DNA of 64,000 bases from Diaporthe sp. PMI_573. Its lineage: Eukaryota; Ascomycota; Sordariomycetes; Diaporthales; Diaporthaceae. Positions 11,360 to 23,780 of the stretch are shown piece by piece (the first letter of the stretch is position 1; every line of letters begins with the position of its first letter). Below the pieces are notes generated by a model. It was not told where the DNA came from. It saw only the letters and a list, made by a program, of their open reading frames with translations, and ran no database searches. The stretch lies in contig JAJTUP010000064.1 of the NCBI GenBank assembly GCA_021399435.1, positions 248,001 to 312,000 on the forward strand, written 5' to 3'. Made by a program: the position numbers and the translations under genes.

Positions 11360-12010
11360 TCACTTTGAACACGGGCATAAATCGGCTTGGGTTGAGCATC
11401 TCCGCGGCAGTTGAACCATCTCCACGGAGTCGGCAACAGCCACGACACTGGCACGCAGGTCGTGATGTATCGTCATGACGCTGACGCACATTGTACAAAC
11501 ACGGCTGCACAGATGTTTGGACGAATGAGGCGCCGTCATTTGTAACGACCTCCTCGTGCAGTTTGCGCTAGTGACTTTGTATGTGTAATCGGATACAACC
11601 TTGCGAGAAGTAGATAGAGAAGGCCTGTCACAAGGACAAATCGTAAACTCGATTTGAAATCCAATGATCCCATGATTTGGAATTGGGGAAGAAATTGAAG
11701 TAGCATACATGAATGGCAGTGAATTTGATCGGAATGGCCGGGATGGAAGGCAGGAAAGCACTGCTGGCAAGGCAACGGTCAAGTTCATGGCCCGATAGTT
11801 GGTTGCACTCACCTCAGACTCCTGAACCAAGGTGCGGTAGATGACCATGTGCGAAAGGTGACAAGAAGAGAGCCACGATGACGGCGACAGCACCGAGCGA
11901 GCCGAATAGACTGTGGTATGATTATTATAAGTAAACTCTGTCTCCAACCGCATTCTTTTTAGGACTTGTATCGGCAACAATAGTGGCTTAGTAAGCTCCT
12001 GGCGAATCAA
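11360..12010 (-). pseudogene. Possible DUF3176-like membrane protein remnant
   Basis: One frame reads SLFGSLGAVAVIVALFLSPFA, resembling the transmembrane segment followed by a PFAQQ-like motif of fungal DUF3176 proteins. The next family-like text (MVIYRTLVQESEVSATNYRA) is in another frame, so a 1-2 base shift lies between them near 11,855. Further downstream the similarity fades. The function of DUF3176 proteins is not established. The match is by eye and weak; an unrelated membrane protein remnant is possible. Confidence 0.3.
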
Positions 12011-12288
12011 CAGCTCTGAATCTGGCTAAATCAAGTTGTTTATTCGCCAGGTTTTATGTTTATCCCCCTTGTTGCCGTTGCAGTTTTCAAGGGATGCTAC
12101 GCGGTCGGATGTTGATGACCAATCTGACGGTATATCCGAGCCCCCATCGACCGATCTGATCCACAACAAATGGGGTCGAACATCATCATCAGGTAGGATG
12201 TAAAAGAATGCACTCAGCGTAAACAAATAAGCCACGCAGCAAGTTCCCCTACCATAAAGCAACATATCACCCAGAGCCAACTTCAAAC

Positions 12289-12795
12289 ATGTCGACTGGT
12301 CGCAGGCTGTACTTTATCCTCGCTGGTCTGCCAGTCGATGACATGATCCAGCAAGAGTTGAAGGTTGAGCAGGTGTTCAACACGAAGATGGAAGACCTTC
12401 GCGGCGAGCTCGAAAAGACGAAGAAGTCGCTCAACGACAACGGCTTTGACTTTGATTGTATATATCCTCAAGGGACTTTCAGACATCATTTTCTAGAATG
12501 ACTAGCTGACGCTCTTCGAGTGGTTTTGATTTCCCCGAGACTTGGCTACAAGGCAGTCCTTGACGAGCTCGATGAGGCGGAACATGTGGACGAAATCATC
12601 CTCGGCTTTGGGATACGTGCCCACCCAGCTCCAAGCGTCGCCATCCTCCTGGAGGAGCTGATTGAGACGTTGAGGTATCACCCAAAGAACGTCAAGATCC
12701 TCTTTAACTGGAACATGTCATCCAGCCTGGACGCTTGCCAGAGAGCCGCGAAACAGAAGGCGGAGAAGGAGGAGGAGACTGCCGGGGCAGCATAG
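12289..12795 (+). CDS. Conserved-looking hypothetical protein, 2 exons, 152 aa
   Basis: Exons 12289-12457 and 12506-12795 are joined by a 48-nt intron (GTATAT...TAG), keeping frame across the join. The protein begins MSTGRRLYFILAGLP, has a short amphipathic helical stretch (MEDLRGELEKTKKSLNDNG), a hydrophobic core (ALRVVLISPRLGYKAVLDEL, VDEIILGFGIRAHP) and a charged C-terminus ending EEETAGAA. Both exons have clean coding character with no lesions, so it is probably a working cytosolic protein. No catalytic motif is recognised. It lies 1.3 kb from the nirK start and is divergently transcribed. Confidence 0.7.
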
Positions 12796-13629
12796 AGTGA
12801 GTTACGAATGGAGACAGGCTGTCGATCGGCTCTGAACGACCTCGCACGGTTTGGACCAGCCCTTGCTTATTCGACCGATGAGTGCGATGTTCGACTTTGC
12901 TCTTTCACCGTCGGGTGCGAGTACGGGAACTAAACATTGTGATAACGGCGCTTAAATGTAGTACAAAGAAAAATGACCATGAGAAACATACATTACGCTG
13001 CCGGTGCAGGCGGGTTGCCCTCTCGGAGGCACTTCTGGTACTCCTCTTGTTATTCGTATACCCGCACCTCATTGCCACTAACATCACAGGGGCACTAAAC
13101 CGAGAAATTATTAGTCATCACACATTTCAGTGAGTTGAGGTTCATTGCAGGAGCTTACCTAGTCCCGTCTCCAGATTACGGGTCCGATGACACGGCAACC
13201 AACGCGGGCCTGGATTGATGAGACATGCTTGAATTCTGCTGGCAAATCAACCATGCGTGTGTCGGCCTAGAAAGACAATAATAACCAATCACTCGGACTA
13301 GTTCCTAGCATTATACAAGACCCGTACCGTCACGATTGATAGGGTTCGCAACGAGTAGCTGGCCATTGAAGGTGCTCCTTCTGGGGCGCCAGAGAAGATT
13401 ACGTTGGTTTTCGAAGGCATTTTCCAACGTTTTCAATATGGCCAAAACGCCAGCATGGTGGTCCTGTATTTTCCAGGGGCAAGGACGTTGAGCGAATTAC
13501 ACCTATACAGGGGAAATAAACGTTATATCTGGTTGTATTTTTGCCATTGGCCGTCTGGGCGCACCAGGTCACACTTCAGCGAACTTTCTACTGTGTAGGC
13601 AAAGGCGACTTCAATAAAATCGTCCGTGA
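12796..13629. other. Intergenic stretch, no supported gene
   Basis: Short open frames only, on both strands, none with protein-like composition. The right part borders the decayed hAT element. Confidence 0.5.
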
Positions 13630-16600
13630 ACTTACTTAACTTGATTTGAATTGATATACTTGAATTGAAAGCGCTGACCTGAGGCCAGGATGAAGCTATT
13701 GGTACTCTCACGCCTCCACTCCATCCCAACCCATCAGGTCTCCACCAAAACTGACGACCTCGCCCACAGTGATCGCTTGATGGCCTAGCCAATTCCGTAG
13801 GCACTGTATTTCCTCTATTATCTCGGGGCTTAAGCTGTGCCTTTGCGAGCTTACTGTCAACTTTGTGACACTAAACGTCCGCTCAGGATCGACAGACATA
13901 GCAGGAATTGCCAGGATGTCGAGGGCAAACTTGCTCAGACGTGGATATTCTTCTTGGTGATCCTTCCACCATAGAATGGGGTTCAAGTTCTCTCGCCGGA
14001 CTGGCCCTTGCCTCATATAAACTCCAAGCTCATCTTCCTCCTCCATCATGTATCGATCGTAGCTCTGCATCCACTGGTCGAATTGACTGGGCTCATCTTG
14101 CTGCATCGCTGTTCCTATCACGGCTCTCGCTGTCTCGGACTGCTCCTTACGTGGATACTGTTGTTCAAAGAATTCCCGGACACTGTTCTTAGCGTCCCGT
14201 AGCCACACTAATTGCTCGTGGCTAGTCCAGTTCGCCTCAAGCCAAGACACGTTCCAGCGCGGGTGAAGAATAACGGCAGCCGGGTAAAGTGGCGATTGGC
14301 CAAGCAGACTGTAATACTCATCAAGCTTTGACCAACAGTTATTGATAGAGATTTGTATGCATCGTCGGTGGTCATCATCAAGACTCTCAGCTTGCGAGAA
14401 TGCACCCGTATATTCGTCTCGAGTGTGCTGTGGCAAGTGTTTCTCCCGTCCCCAACCCTGGTCAGCTCGTGGAGTACTATATCCTGCGAAAGTATTAGCA
14501 AAATAGACATAAGAAGAGCGAATGTGAACTGGAAAGCTGTACTCGTGGTTGCTGAGGCTCTGGCAAGCCGTAGCTCATCAGCAGTATCATCTGGGGGCGA
14601 GAATATCAGCTTTTGCTCCTCGAAGAAGTTGAGCAAATATTCCATTCCGATCATCACTCCCCACAAGGCGCCGTAACGGCCTTCTTTGGCCCAACCCTGG
14701 CACCTCATGGTGATCTCGTAGAGTGGTTTTTAGTAGACTCTGTATCTCCGCCAAGAGAAGCCAGTCCTGCGGTGAAAGATGATCTTGGACAGGCACCCGT
14801 TGTCGGGGCTCTGCTGCCTTCGTGTCGAGATATGTGATGAAATGGTCAATCTGCTCTCGTTTGCGAATGGCACGCTGGATCATTAGAAACGTCGAATTCC
14901 GTCTGGTTTCATTGTTCTGCATCAGTTCGAGGTCGATGGCAGCTCGGTCCTCCTCAAAGAGTTGATAAACGTCTTCATCGCGCTGGCTGCATGCCAGAGA
15001 TTTCATCAACTCTCGCCGTTGCGGAGAAGCCCTGACGAACCGGACGATGTTATGCAGCTTGCCCACTGCTCCCCGTTTCCGCCAAAGTCGAAGCTCACGC
15101 TCTTCAACTTGGAAAGCCGCCTCGGTGAAGGCTTCTCGCTCAAATGAGTCAGGGTCTTTCCCCCAGAGGAACGCTCGAGCTGCAAGGTTGACAATATGCC
15201 CAAAGCACCGTGTTCGATTGTTTCTAATATCCTTCTCGGCCATCGCGGGAGAAAGTTGACGATAGAGGCTCGCCAAGCAGGTGTCATTGGACGAGACATT
15301 GTCGCAGACACCCGCGCCAATCCGATCTCGTATCCCGTACTCGCCGAAGATGTCATATATTGTCGTTGCTTGGTTATCTCCGGAATGAGCTCCCCACACA
15401 CGGCGCAGGGCAAGAAGTCGCGATTGGACTTGATAGGAGGCGTCGAGATAGTGAGCGTGGAGGCCAAGGAAAGCGGACCGGTTTGGAGAAGTCCACATGT
15501 CAAAGCTAAAGCTAATCCTTGTGACTGCCTTCTCCAATTTACTCGATATTGCTCCCTTCTTTACCTCGAATAATTTCCGCATGGTATCACGCACCGACTG
15601 CCGGCTCCACGGCACCTCTTTTGCCAATGACGCATCGTGTAAGTCGAGCATTCGTCGCAAGTACGGATTCGACGGCGCCGTGAAAGGAAGATTGGCAGTG
15701 ACGATCCAGCCGAACGTCAGCTCCTTCGCTTTATTAACATTGGATCTCGCAGTAGGAAGCTCCAGGCAGCGCCGTTTCGAAGGGGGGTGAATGTCAGCGC
15801 GAGACGAATCTTCGTCTGCATTGCCGTCCGCCTCAGTGATCATATGGGACCTATATCCAGTAAGACGCCGAAAGGAATAAATGCCGGGCTCATACGGATG
15901 CCATATACCTTCGGAGATGCTCAATTGGCGACGTGGTGTTTGTCGCGACGAACAACGAGCTCTTCCCGCGTTCATCACGTTTCGAGCAAACCCAGTAGGT
16001 CTGCAACGTCCGCAAATCAGGGCTGACTTCCGTGAGGAAGAATCCATGGGCTTGAATCCAGCTCCGCCGGCCTTTGCGATTCTTGTTGGCAATATACTCC
16101 TCTGGTATATACCTCTTGCAGCCGATCTGGATCGTTGGGAGGTCAGCAAGAGTCGTTCTCCCAGGTTCAGCCTTGATGGACGCAGCATCAAGCTGCTGTT
16201 TCAGCGATTTGCGCTGAATGCTAATCCCCAGGAGCGTTTCTAGCGACTGCTGTTGTGCTGCCATAGCGGATCATTGGCGAATCGCTGATCGTGGATGCTA
16301 CTCACAAAGGGACTACTTAGGTTCTGAGTCAGGTGCGACGCGTCTCGACCACGCGGGCGAACAAACAATAAATCCGCGCCACCCCTGCCGCGTCCCCTGG
16401 GTTATCATTGGCGCAATCAGCTGGGAAAGGCGACACCAATTCATTACCCTACACCTTGGGCCGACGAGCTCTGAATGGCCTCGGCACTCCCAGGGCCGTC
16501 GCACAGGAAAACCCATAAAATATAGTATTTCAAGTAAATCAAGTTTGGGGCATCATAGACTTACTTACTTGAAATAATTTGGGCGGTCAACTTACTTGAC

Positions 16601-16650
16601 TTACTTGATATACTTGACTTGATACTTGAATTGGGGTCAGCGCTGCATCT
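13630..16650 (-). mobile_element. Decayed hAT transposon (hAT-1), ends not exactly defined
   Basis: A hAT transposase remnant (13708-16264) is flanked on both sides by clusters of the hexamer ACTTGA/ACTTAA (about 13633-13665 and 16535-16632), as expected of subterminal transposase-binding repeats. A 10-bp inverted repeat AGCGCTGACC lies just inside the left cluster (near 13670) and just outside the right one (near 16637-16646). The long ACTTGA blocks are in direct rather than inverted orientation, and no matching 8-bp target duplication was found. Confidence 0.55.
13708..16264 (-). pseudogene. hAT transposase, frameshifted
   Basis: Starting MAAQQQSLETLL at 16264, the N-terminus includes a short BED-like region (THWVCSK-type finger and IEHLRR). 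A frame change near 15,890-15,900 leads into the catalytic body (TFGWIVTANLPFTAPSNPYL, FSFDMWTSPNRSAFLGLHAHYL, CFGHIVNLAARAFLWG). A second shift near 14,715 leads to ITMRCQGWAKEGRYGALWG. An intron (GTACAG...GCAG, near 14,490-14,545) then joins the dimerisation domain (WWKDHQEEYPRLSKFALDIL, IPAMSVDPERTFS). The conserved hAT order is complete, but at least two frameshifts make it inactive in cis. Confidence 0.8.
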
Positions 16651-16659
16651 CACTTGGCA

Positions 16660-17220
16660 CTTTCTGGACTGCGCTGAAAAAATTGGTAAATGGTTCTATA
16701 ACCACGTTCTCGGCTTCCACTATATCGTTGACATCCCGCTGTTCTTTCTCGAACTTGCATTGCAGGTGCTTGTCTTCTTGCTTGAAGCAGCTTCAGATTT
16801 GTAACGCTACTTCCGCCTGGTACACATATACCATCGGAGCCAGCCTCGCCTAGGAGTCAGTAGTGTCAATGCGTTGGAAAGACAGGGCGGAGAGACGTTA
16901 TTTGTGGGAGGATGAAGCTTGGATGTGGTTTGGTCGTTGGCAAAGTTGTTGTTCTATTCCTCATTTAAGGATACTATTATAACCCTACAATATCTTTAAT
17001 AGCGAAATTCCAAACCTAAATTTGACTTCTTGCCAATAACACCTAGGCGAAATTTGAATTGTTCTGTAATGAGATTAAAACACTGCTTACAAGCGCAAAT
17101 AAGTCCCACTATAATTTGACCATCATCAAGCCATGTGCAGAACAAAGGTCACACCCTCCGCCTCAGCGATCTAGTCCTCCATGCTGCCCCTAAATACTCC
17201 CTCCTTCTCTCTCAAAAACG
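16660..17220. other. Intergenic stretch, no supported gene
   Basis: A hydrophobic frame at 16619-16804 on the plus strand (ending LFFLELALQVLVFLLEAASDL) is too short and unplaced to call a gene. The remainder is AT-rich. Confidence 0.4.
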
Positions 17221-17640
17221 CTATTCGATAACACAAGGGTTAGACGGCACACACTCTGTGTGAACGCTAGGGTCGTTCTGCAATTTTTCTGCGGACTCGC
17301 CAAGGATTTTGTAAATGAGGCTCTGTGCCTGCAGCTGGTAACTTAAAAGGCTACATTTGGGTGTGGTCAATTTGGGGTCAAAAATTGAACCCGATCCTTG
17401 GGTCCCAGTCATCTGCTCAAGCGAAACCTCGTGGATGGTCTCGCCATAGGCATGTGAAATTTCTCTCGGTATTGGTCCGTCTCTGCTTATCTTTTCCTCT
17501 GTACCCGCGAAACGTACCCTGATAATCCTTCGACCAGGACAGGCTTCACATGCCCAGCCCAAAGTCCTAGGGAGGAGGAACGGCCGTCGATGGCACGAAA
17601 GATTCTTGGTGGTGACTTTGATCGTGTCTCGAGCAGTGTT
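17221..17640 (-). pseudogene. Possible 2EXR-like domain gene, remnant
   Basis: The text FLLPRTLGWACEACPGRRIIRVRF resembles the start of fungal 2EXR domains (LPPElR..IWe.alPgpRii.v), with some expected residues already lost. The following residues to the stop at 17221 show no further domain. The 2EXR function is unknown. The call rests on one short motif and could be wrong. Confidence 0.25.
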
Positions 17641-18428
17641 GGCAGGTTGTGACCCTAGGACAGGTCCGAAAGATTGAGTAAGGGGAAGAAGTACAATTTC
17701 ACAGAGTGCTGCCTGTTTTCTAAGCCCTCAACAAAACTTCACCCTTATGAGGTCTAGCGCCTTCCCTGTTATTCCCTGTAGGTGTAAGGTTAGATTCGAA
17801 TTTCAATTGAACAACAGAATGAGACCAAATATTCGAGGGTTCTTTAAGGACACCTATGAAAACATATTCCGTGTATGGGTGTCTCTATTAAAAGAAACCA
17901 CGTTGTCATGTCGTATACTGAACATGTCTTCTGCATGGGCTCCATATAAGATCCGAAAACTCTTCAAATACCTTTGTGCATTCGAAGCACTTCTGTGCCT
18001 CCGGAGGCAACGTCGCCATAAAGGACTTTGTAGCGACACGAGGATAAAGAAAATTCGGGTCATGATGCTCTTTGTGGACAAATTGTGGAAGTTTTGAGAT
18101 TCTCCCAGCAAGCTCTTCATAATCATGCGGCCTCTTTCGGGAGTATCATTTAGAGCCAGCACTTTCAACTTCGTCTAGGTGCCAGTTTCGATACAGAAAC
18201 AGTCAGCCCAATTCAAGCACCATATATTCTCAAGATCTGGGCCAGATGGTAAAGCGAGGATTCCAGGATGTCTCCTCATGGTTGTTCAAAGTTGAGCCGG
18301 GAGATTTACCCCGCGAAGATCGGGCACATCTGTGACAAGGAACAAGTCCACCTGCAACCAGGAAACACTTAAACAATGCTGGTACCGGGTCCCTAAAGCT
18401 CGACCCTACCCACAGTTTTGCAGGAGTC

Positions 18429-19190
18429 GTGGACGAGTTAACGAGGACTGCGGTGGAGAGGTTCAACTCAGCACATGTGAACCCGTCCAGGATTAGCACC
18501 TTGCACCCAAGCCCAGAGAACCATGGAAAGCGCTTACAACTCTGTTCTGGCCAAGGCGCAGCAAGTTCTGGATCAATCTCTGATTCTGCCGGGAGAGATA
18601 TTGTCCTCGCTAAGCACCCGATCAATTCAGCACCCAGGGTATGGCCGTGCCCTTTCTTCGTCAGAGATAGGGAATCCCATCTCAGCTGCTTGACAAGGCA
18701 TTGTCTCCTCAGCATAGATGATGTGCGAGAGCATTTGTGCTCAGTGCATTTGGAACCTATCTACTGCTCGGTCTGCTACGAGACTTTCCTGACAGTCAGA
18801 CTTAGGGACGGCCATATGCGGAGCCAGGAATGCCGTCATCGGCTGCCCATTATATTTGGCGGCCTCCGAGACTCGCAGGTACGAGAGCTCGAAAGGCAAG
18901 GGTCGGCTGCGGATAGTATTCCTGGATTGCAGGCAAGGCAGTGGATGAAGATCTGGTCCATTGTGTTCTCTTGTACACAGCCGCCTCCGTTACCGTTCTC
19001 TCTTACTCAAAGGGAGCTTGAGGTTTACAAGTTCCGTCGCTTCTGGGAGCTATTCGGAGAGGATATAATCGCCGATGTTTTAGCAAAACACAGACTTCAG
19101 CGGTCCGAAATTGAACATGAGGAAAGACAGTTGGACGAGTTGTACTTGGCGGTAGCTGACCGTGCTGTGGACTGCGTGTTGGTTACTTAG
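18429..19190 (+). CDS. Fungal C2H2-type zinc-finger-like protein, 253 aa
   Basis: After a Ser-rich N-terminus the protein has the pattern of a large fungus-specific family: PCPFFVRDRESHLSC, then a Cys/His array SIDDVREHLCSVHLEPIYCSVCYETF...RDGHMRSQECRHR, then a GL..SQV.EL linker and QARQWMKIWSIVFSC...PPPLPF. The spaced C..C...H..H/C residues (about 98-135) suggest zinc coordination; a regulatory or protein-binding role is inferred only. It is a single open frame with no lesions and ends at VDCVLVT. Overlapping minus-strand frames are shadows. Confidence 0.75.
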   Translation: MDELTRTAVERFNSAHVNPSRISTLHPSPENHGKRLQLCSGQGAASSGSISDSAGRDIVLAKHPINSAPRVWPCPFFVRDRESHLSCLTRHCLLSIDDVREHLCSVHLEPIYCSVCYETFLTVRLRDGHMRSQECRHRLPIIFGGLRDSQVRELERQGSAADSIPGLQARQWMKIWSIVFSCTQPPPLPFSLTQRELEVYKFRRFWELFGEDIIADVLAKHRLQRSEIEHEERQLDELYLAVADRAVDCVLVT

Positions 19191-19194
19191 GACG

Positions 19195-20805
19195 CCGAAA
19201 ATAGAGATCCAGGTAGTAGTAGAAAAGTATAGCCATGTTGCATCTTTGAGATAGTTAACGAAAAAGCGTCCGCGGGTGTTATTAGTGATAAAAGTCCTGG
19301 TTGTAAAAAAGGCAGTATTGATGTTCAAGGTCGGATTGCAGTATCTATAGGCATTTTCTATAACTTATGCCCTAATAAACTAAAACAAAGTTTGAGATTT
19401 CCCTGTCTCTAACCCACTCGGGCGCATTCAAGTGTCCCCCAGGAGTGGAAAATATAAAAAACCCAAAAGTCATTACTTTGTAAAAGAACTGTTGGTTGGT
19501 AACTAATCTGTTTAGGTTTAGAACTAAGGTTTGTGGCGACGGGTGCTCTGTTTTTCCATTGAAAAGAAACCATAAATCAATTACTAGAGGAAAAAGATAA
19601 GGAAAAGAATAGAGTATTGTATTATTCATGTGCGGACAACAAGATCGACAAAAGAATCTTGTCAACACTTGTCGGCTCAAGCCGAGCCCCAAGTAACTCC
19701 GGCACCTCAATGCAACCCAGTATAAGCTGCGCAGTCGTTCCTTCACCTCTCTGGTAGTATTGCTGATCATATCCCTCAGCGTATCAATAATTCTCAGCAG
19801 TCTCCCTGCCGTAGTCCTTGCTCGCGTCTGGCGGTCCTAGCTTCTGGTCGAACAGCAAATGCGTGACGCACAAGTGTCCCAGTCATCTGTCATGTAACTC
19901 CTCTCCTTGTAATGACGTTATCTAGGCGCAGTTTGAATGCCAAACTATTCACGAGAGTGGTGCCGTGTCCAGTGTATGCGCGGCTTAATTCGTGCGTGCC
20001 AGACATTGTCCCGCGTCTGTGTGGTGGCTAGGTAGAGTTCTTTTAACCAGAAATCCAAATCCACCCTTCATATTCGACCTGTTTCAAAGACATCACCAGA
20101 ACTACCGTTTCAACACAGATTTCTCAACAAATACTGTTTGAATTCAATTGTCTGTCGTCCAAAGAAAAGAGAGCATTTAGAACTATCAAAGACTTTTTTC
20201 GCATCTAATTTACAGTAGGAGAAAATATCTCCTATTTTACTACAACGTTATTCAAGACGTCGCTTTTTACATGCATTGCCCCACGACCAGACCTCTAGAA
20301 CACGTATAAAAACAAGTAATAGATATGTAGCTCTGAATTCCCTCTTTCTTTAAATCATAGACTCAAATGAATTAACTCGCTATTCAGCTTTTCCACTTGG
20401 CAACATGTCTCTTGTGTGCTCCTCTCTATAAGGCCTTTATAAACGATCATTAAGCGCTATTACATTATGAATGAAGTCTTTCAACAGTTGCACTTGCTAC
20501 AAGCTTGTCCTCTAAGAGATTTGGTGTAGACAACCTAACTGTACAAGATGACTTTCAACTCTCTAAGTAGTCTTTAGGCTATTGTCTATCGAGTCAAGTA
20601 GTCCTCTCTAATCCAAGCGTACAGACGTCAATTTTGGTCGATTCCTATGAAGATTACGTAATTTGGTGACATATGTGGTGGGTTTCTGTGGCCATCAGAG
20701 AAGCAATTCTCGTAAATCGCCGAAAAAAAAGCCTAGGCGCGACTTCTACGACAGAGAAGCCATCGTGTTGTTAAGGACGCCGCTAGGAGTAGCATAGAAT
20801 GCCAA
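19195..20805. other. AT-rich stretch, no supported gene
   Basis: No coding text I can support. A minus-strand frame at 19372-19770 is AT-driven and unconvincing. A TATA-like CGTATAAAAACA near 20,301 and pyrimidine-rich flanks look like promoter or LTR remains, but no second copy or terminal pair was found. Confidence 0.4.
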
Positions 20806-21262
20806 GGGCAAACATCTCTCTCAAGGGTTCTTGGATGCTTTGGATGGCGCCAAGTACGACAGAACCTTGTTTGTCCTCGATGGCTTGGATGAGGTTTCCG
20901 ATGGCTTGCATGAGAGCAACAGGATGTTCGAACTCCTCAAACTCCTCCTAACCATGCCCGCAGTCATTGTCACATGCCGCCCACACGTCTCACTCCCCCA
21001 GTGGACCAGAGGAAAATTCGACCTAGAATTGGACACCATTGGATTCCTCCCGAAGCAGGTAGTCGCCTATGTGGCAATGGCGTTCACCAATCCAGAGACT
21101 GGCGACTCCGAAGAGAAGATCGCCGACGTTCAGTCTTTTCTACGACGCCATCAGCTCATTCAGGGCCTCGTTCGGATTCCCATTCAGCTGGATGCGCTTT
21201 GCTACACCTGGGACGACTTCAAACCCGGAAGTGTACCGGACACCATGACCGGCATCCGGTGG
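20806..21262 (+). pseudogene. NACHT-domain NTPase (NLR-like) fragment
   Basis: The frame carries the Walker B region TLFVLDGLDEVSDG and the downstream AVIVTCRPHVSL segment of NACHT NTPases, followed by DTIGFLPKQVVAYVAMAF and IPIQLDALCYTWDDF, all in family order. The Walker A loop and any N-terminal effector domain are missing, and family text stops near DTMTG at about 21,255. NACHT proteins with C-terminal repeats act in fungal nonself recognition and programmed cell death. This internal slice cannot be functional alone. The breakpoints at both ends show no transposon terminus. Confidence 0.75.
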
Positions 21263-21309
21263 ACAAAAGATCACTATGTGCACCGTGCGAGCGTGCGCGT
21301 GCCATAAAA

Positions 21310-22700
21310 CAGACCGTGCCACCCCTGTTTCAACTCAATCGACGCCCCAGATTGAATTGATGACCACCCTGTGTATTATATATAGGGCTTAAACACTTAG
21401 ATCCCTCGCGCGTTATACATACAGTATCATGCCATCGTTTCTAAATCTCTCAATACGATAAATATGATACTATAGTACAGTACCTAGGCAAGTTCGTAGT
21501 GTACATATCGTGTTCATGAAGGTTTTAGCCCCTGCAGTACGACACCTCCGCTCTTCATCCGGTGCCGCGACGCTTTGAGCTCCGTATTCGATAACCTTCC
21601 TGAACTCGTCTACGGGACGAGCTACGACCTCATCATCGCAGGCTAGGCATTGTTGACTATGGCAACTGCAAATTCGATAATTAAGTTACAATGGGACCAG
21701 GGGCCACCTGCCATCCATGCCGCTCAACTAATGCCACCCCTCTCAGCGGCCCAGCTTATCAGCCCAATGACTACAGCTCGAGCAAGGCGCGAACCGTCAC
21801 GATGAGAAGTGCTTTGCCGGAAGGCATGATCAACACACAAATTATCACGTTTCATACAAACATATTGTCACACGATATAGGCACCTATATATCCGCCGTA
21901 TTGGCGATCTTTTGCATGTGTATAGGCTTCCCCTCCTCGCTCGCCCGTTCACCTTCAATTCACTGAATGGCCATTGTGGGATATCCCATTTATTATACGT
22001 TAACCCCAAATTACGACACAGAGTCAACGGGAGTGCTTATTCGTCCCCTACATCGTCAGCCTTACAATCTGTCCAGGATGTACTTCTTGATTTGTGAGAA
22101 GGGTTGATCCCCCCAGATTTTCAACATGCCTCACGACTTGGTCAAAAGGATTCAGGCATTAGATCTTAGGGGAAATTGTCAGCCTGAAATCGCGGGAACA
22201 AATAACCGTAAGGGCAAATTACCGTCAGAAATGACAAAGCTAAGGGTGAGATCGTGGTCTACACAGGCTTCAGTGGGTACTGCAAAATTTGTGCCAATAA
22301 TTCACAGGATACAACACGAATGCCTGGCTGGGGGACGAAGACGATCGGGTGTATATCAAAAGAGACCAGAAGCCATTGCTGATACCAGGTTGGAAGAGTA
22401 CCCGGAGCTGCAAGCCGTAGTGGTCTAGGCGGAATGGGTCAATGTCGGAAGGTTCCTAAATTAGTGGTGTGGAACTAGGTCAGGAGGTTTATTTGTGGTA
22501 ATGTGTTCCCGATACTGACCACCCTCCAAGCCTTAGCCTTAACCTCGCCGGCACCACCACCACGACGGTTGACTCGGATTTTGATAGTGCTTCTGATTCT
22601 TCTGCTTAGTCGTTCTACTCAGATATCCGCCATAATATTACATCATCTACTTACATTTACTATGGTCAAAGGCAGGAATCGGCCATTATAAGGTCGAAGA
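21310..22700. other. Intergenic stretch, only weak open frames
   Basis: A 100-codon plus-strand frame at 22126-22428 (MPHDLVKRIQALDLRGN...) is the best candidate but has no recognisable domain. Nothing else supported. Confidence 0.4.
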
Positions 22701-23013
22701 GAACAAAGCCAGCCACCATGTCCACTGCTGCCTTGCTCCCCCCTACGATAACGTGAAACACCAACGAACAGTGCACGCATAGCGAGACGCTCCGTCGTTT
22801 CTGATAGAAGTAGTACCTTGTTTCCAAAGCTTGACATTGTTTTCTGATTGCGGAGCTAGCAGGTAATCAAGACCCCTCGGCGGCCATACCCCACCTAGGT
22901 ACCAATCAAGCCGCTTGTCCGGTCGGCTTGGAGCTGAAATCTCAGACTCAGACAAGGTCCATGGTGAAATATCCATATCAAGGCGAGGGGGCCCGATACT
23001 TAATTGCTGCATA

Positions 23014-23640
23014 CTAGCAGGTAGTGGTAACAATGAGCTGAGAAGAATATAACTCATATGTGGCATCAATTAGTCGCATTAGAGCACTTCGGTTGGTCAC
23101 TAAAAGGTCCTCTATAGCAGGATTAGCTGCTAGCATAATCTCTTGCATCTCATCCCAGGTAATTGCTGAGAAGGCAAGCCGGCGGCGTGTGATTAGGCTG
23201 ATTATTGCATCTAAATACCGATCGCGGTCGAACATACGGCGGAGAGAGGCATCCGAGTAACGAGAGGGAAAGAAAGCATCAATCCGAGGACGTTTGGCTT
23301 CCCTTTCATCATCTAGAACATCGGAACTGCCCCCAATGAGCGTGCGATCGAGGGAAGAGATAATATCGGCATGGCACCGCCGGGCGTGATGCCATGCGTT
23401 GTCCCGCTTCCGATTCGCCCAGGGCTTATCGGCAGGGCAATGGAGACATCGATACATCATCATACCCCTAGATTTGCGCGTACGTGACCCGTCGGTGGTG
23501 TTCTGGGTGTCCTCATCAGGATACGTTGCTTTGAGAGGAAAAAGTCCAGAGACGTCCCAGTAATGGGCTGGTCCGAAATCGAGGGCGTAGAGGCGGCGGT
23601 GGTCTGAGAGGATGTCATGGTCGATAAATCACCTGGATAA
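23014..23640 (-). pseudogene. hAT transposase N-terminal fragment A
   Basis: Minus-strand text DFGPAHYWDVSG leads into a BED-like finger (MMMYRCLHCPADKPWANRKRDNAWHHARRCH) and the start of the hAT body (WDEMQEIMLAANPAIEDLLV, LMRLIDATYELYSSQ). It stops at 23014, where intact relatives continue into the catalytic region. An ATG-led frame just upstream (MTSSQTT...) is one base out of phase. The missing catalytic and dimerisation domains make it inactive. Confidence 0.7.
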
Positions 23641-23780
23641 GCTAATTGTGCTAGTATACCTAAGGCCGCTTGAACGAGTACTGAGATGGTGCTGATGTTG
23701 AAATTGAGAGAAGTTTTTTCATCATCTAATCAATTGATAAGATCTTTTCAGCCAATCAGAGAGCGGTATTTAGGTGGATA

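Noticed and set aside
18230..18715. 161-codon minus-strand frame opposite the C2H2-like gene start
   Set aside because: It overlaps the supported gene and has no recognisable motif.
20020..20690. Suspected solo LTR followed by a TGGTCGATTCC primer-like site
   Set aside because: No second LTR copy, no target duplication and no adjacent Gag or Pol text.
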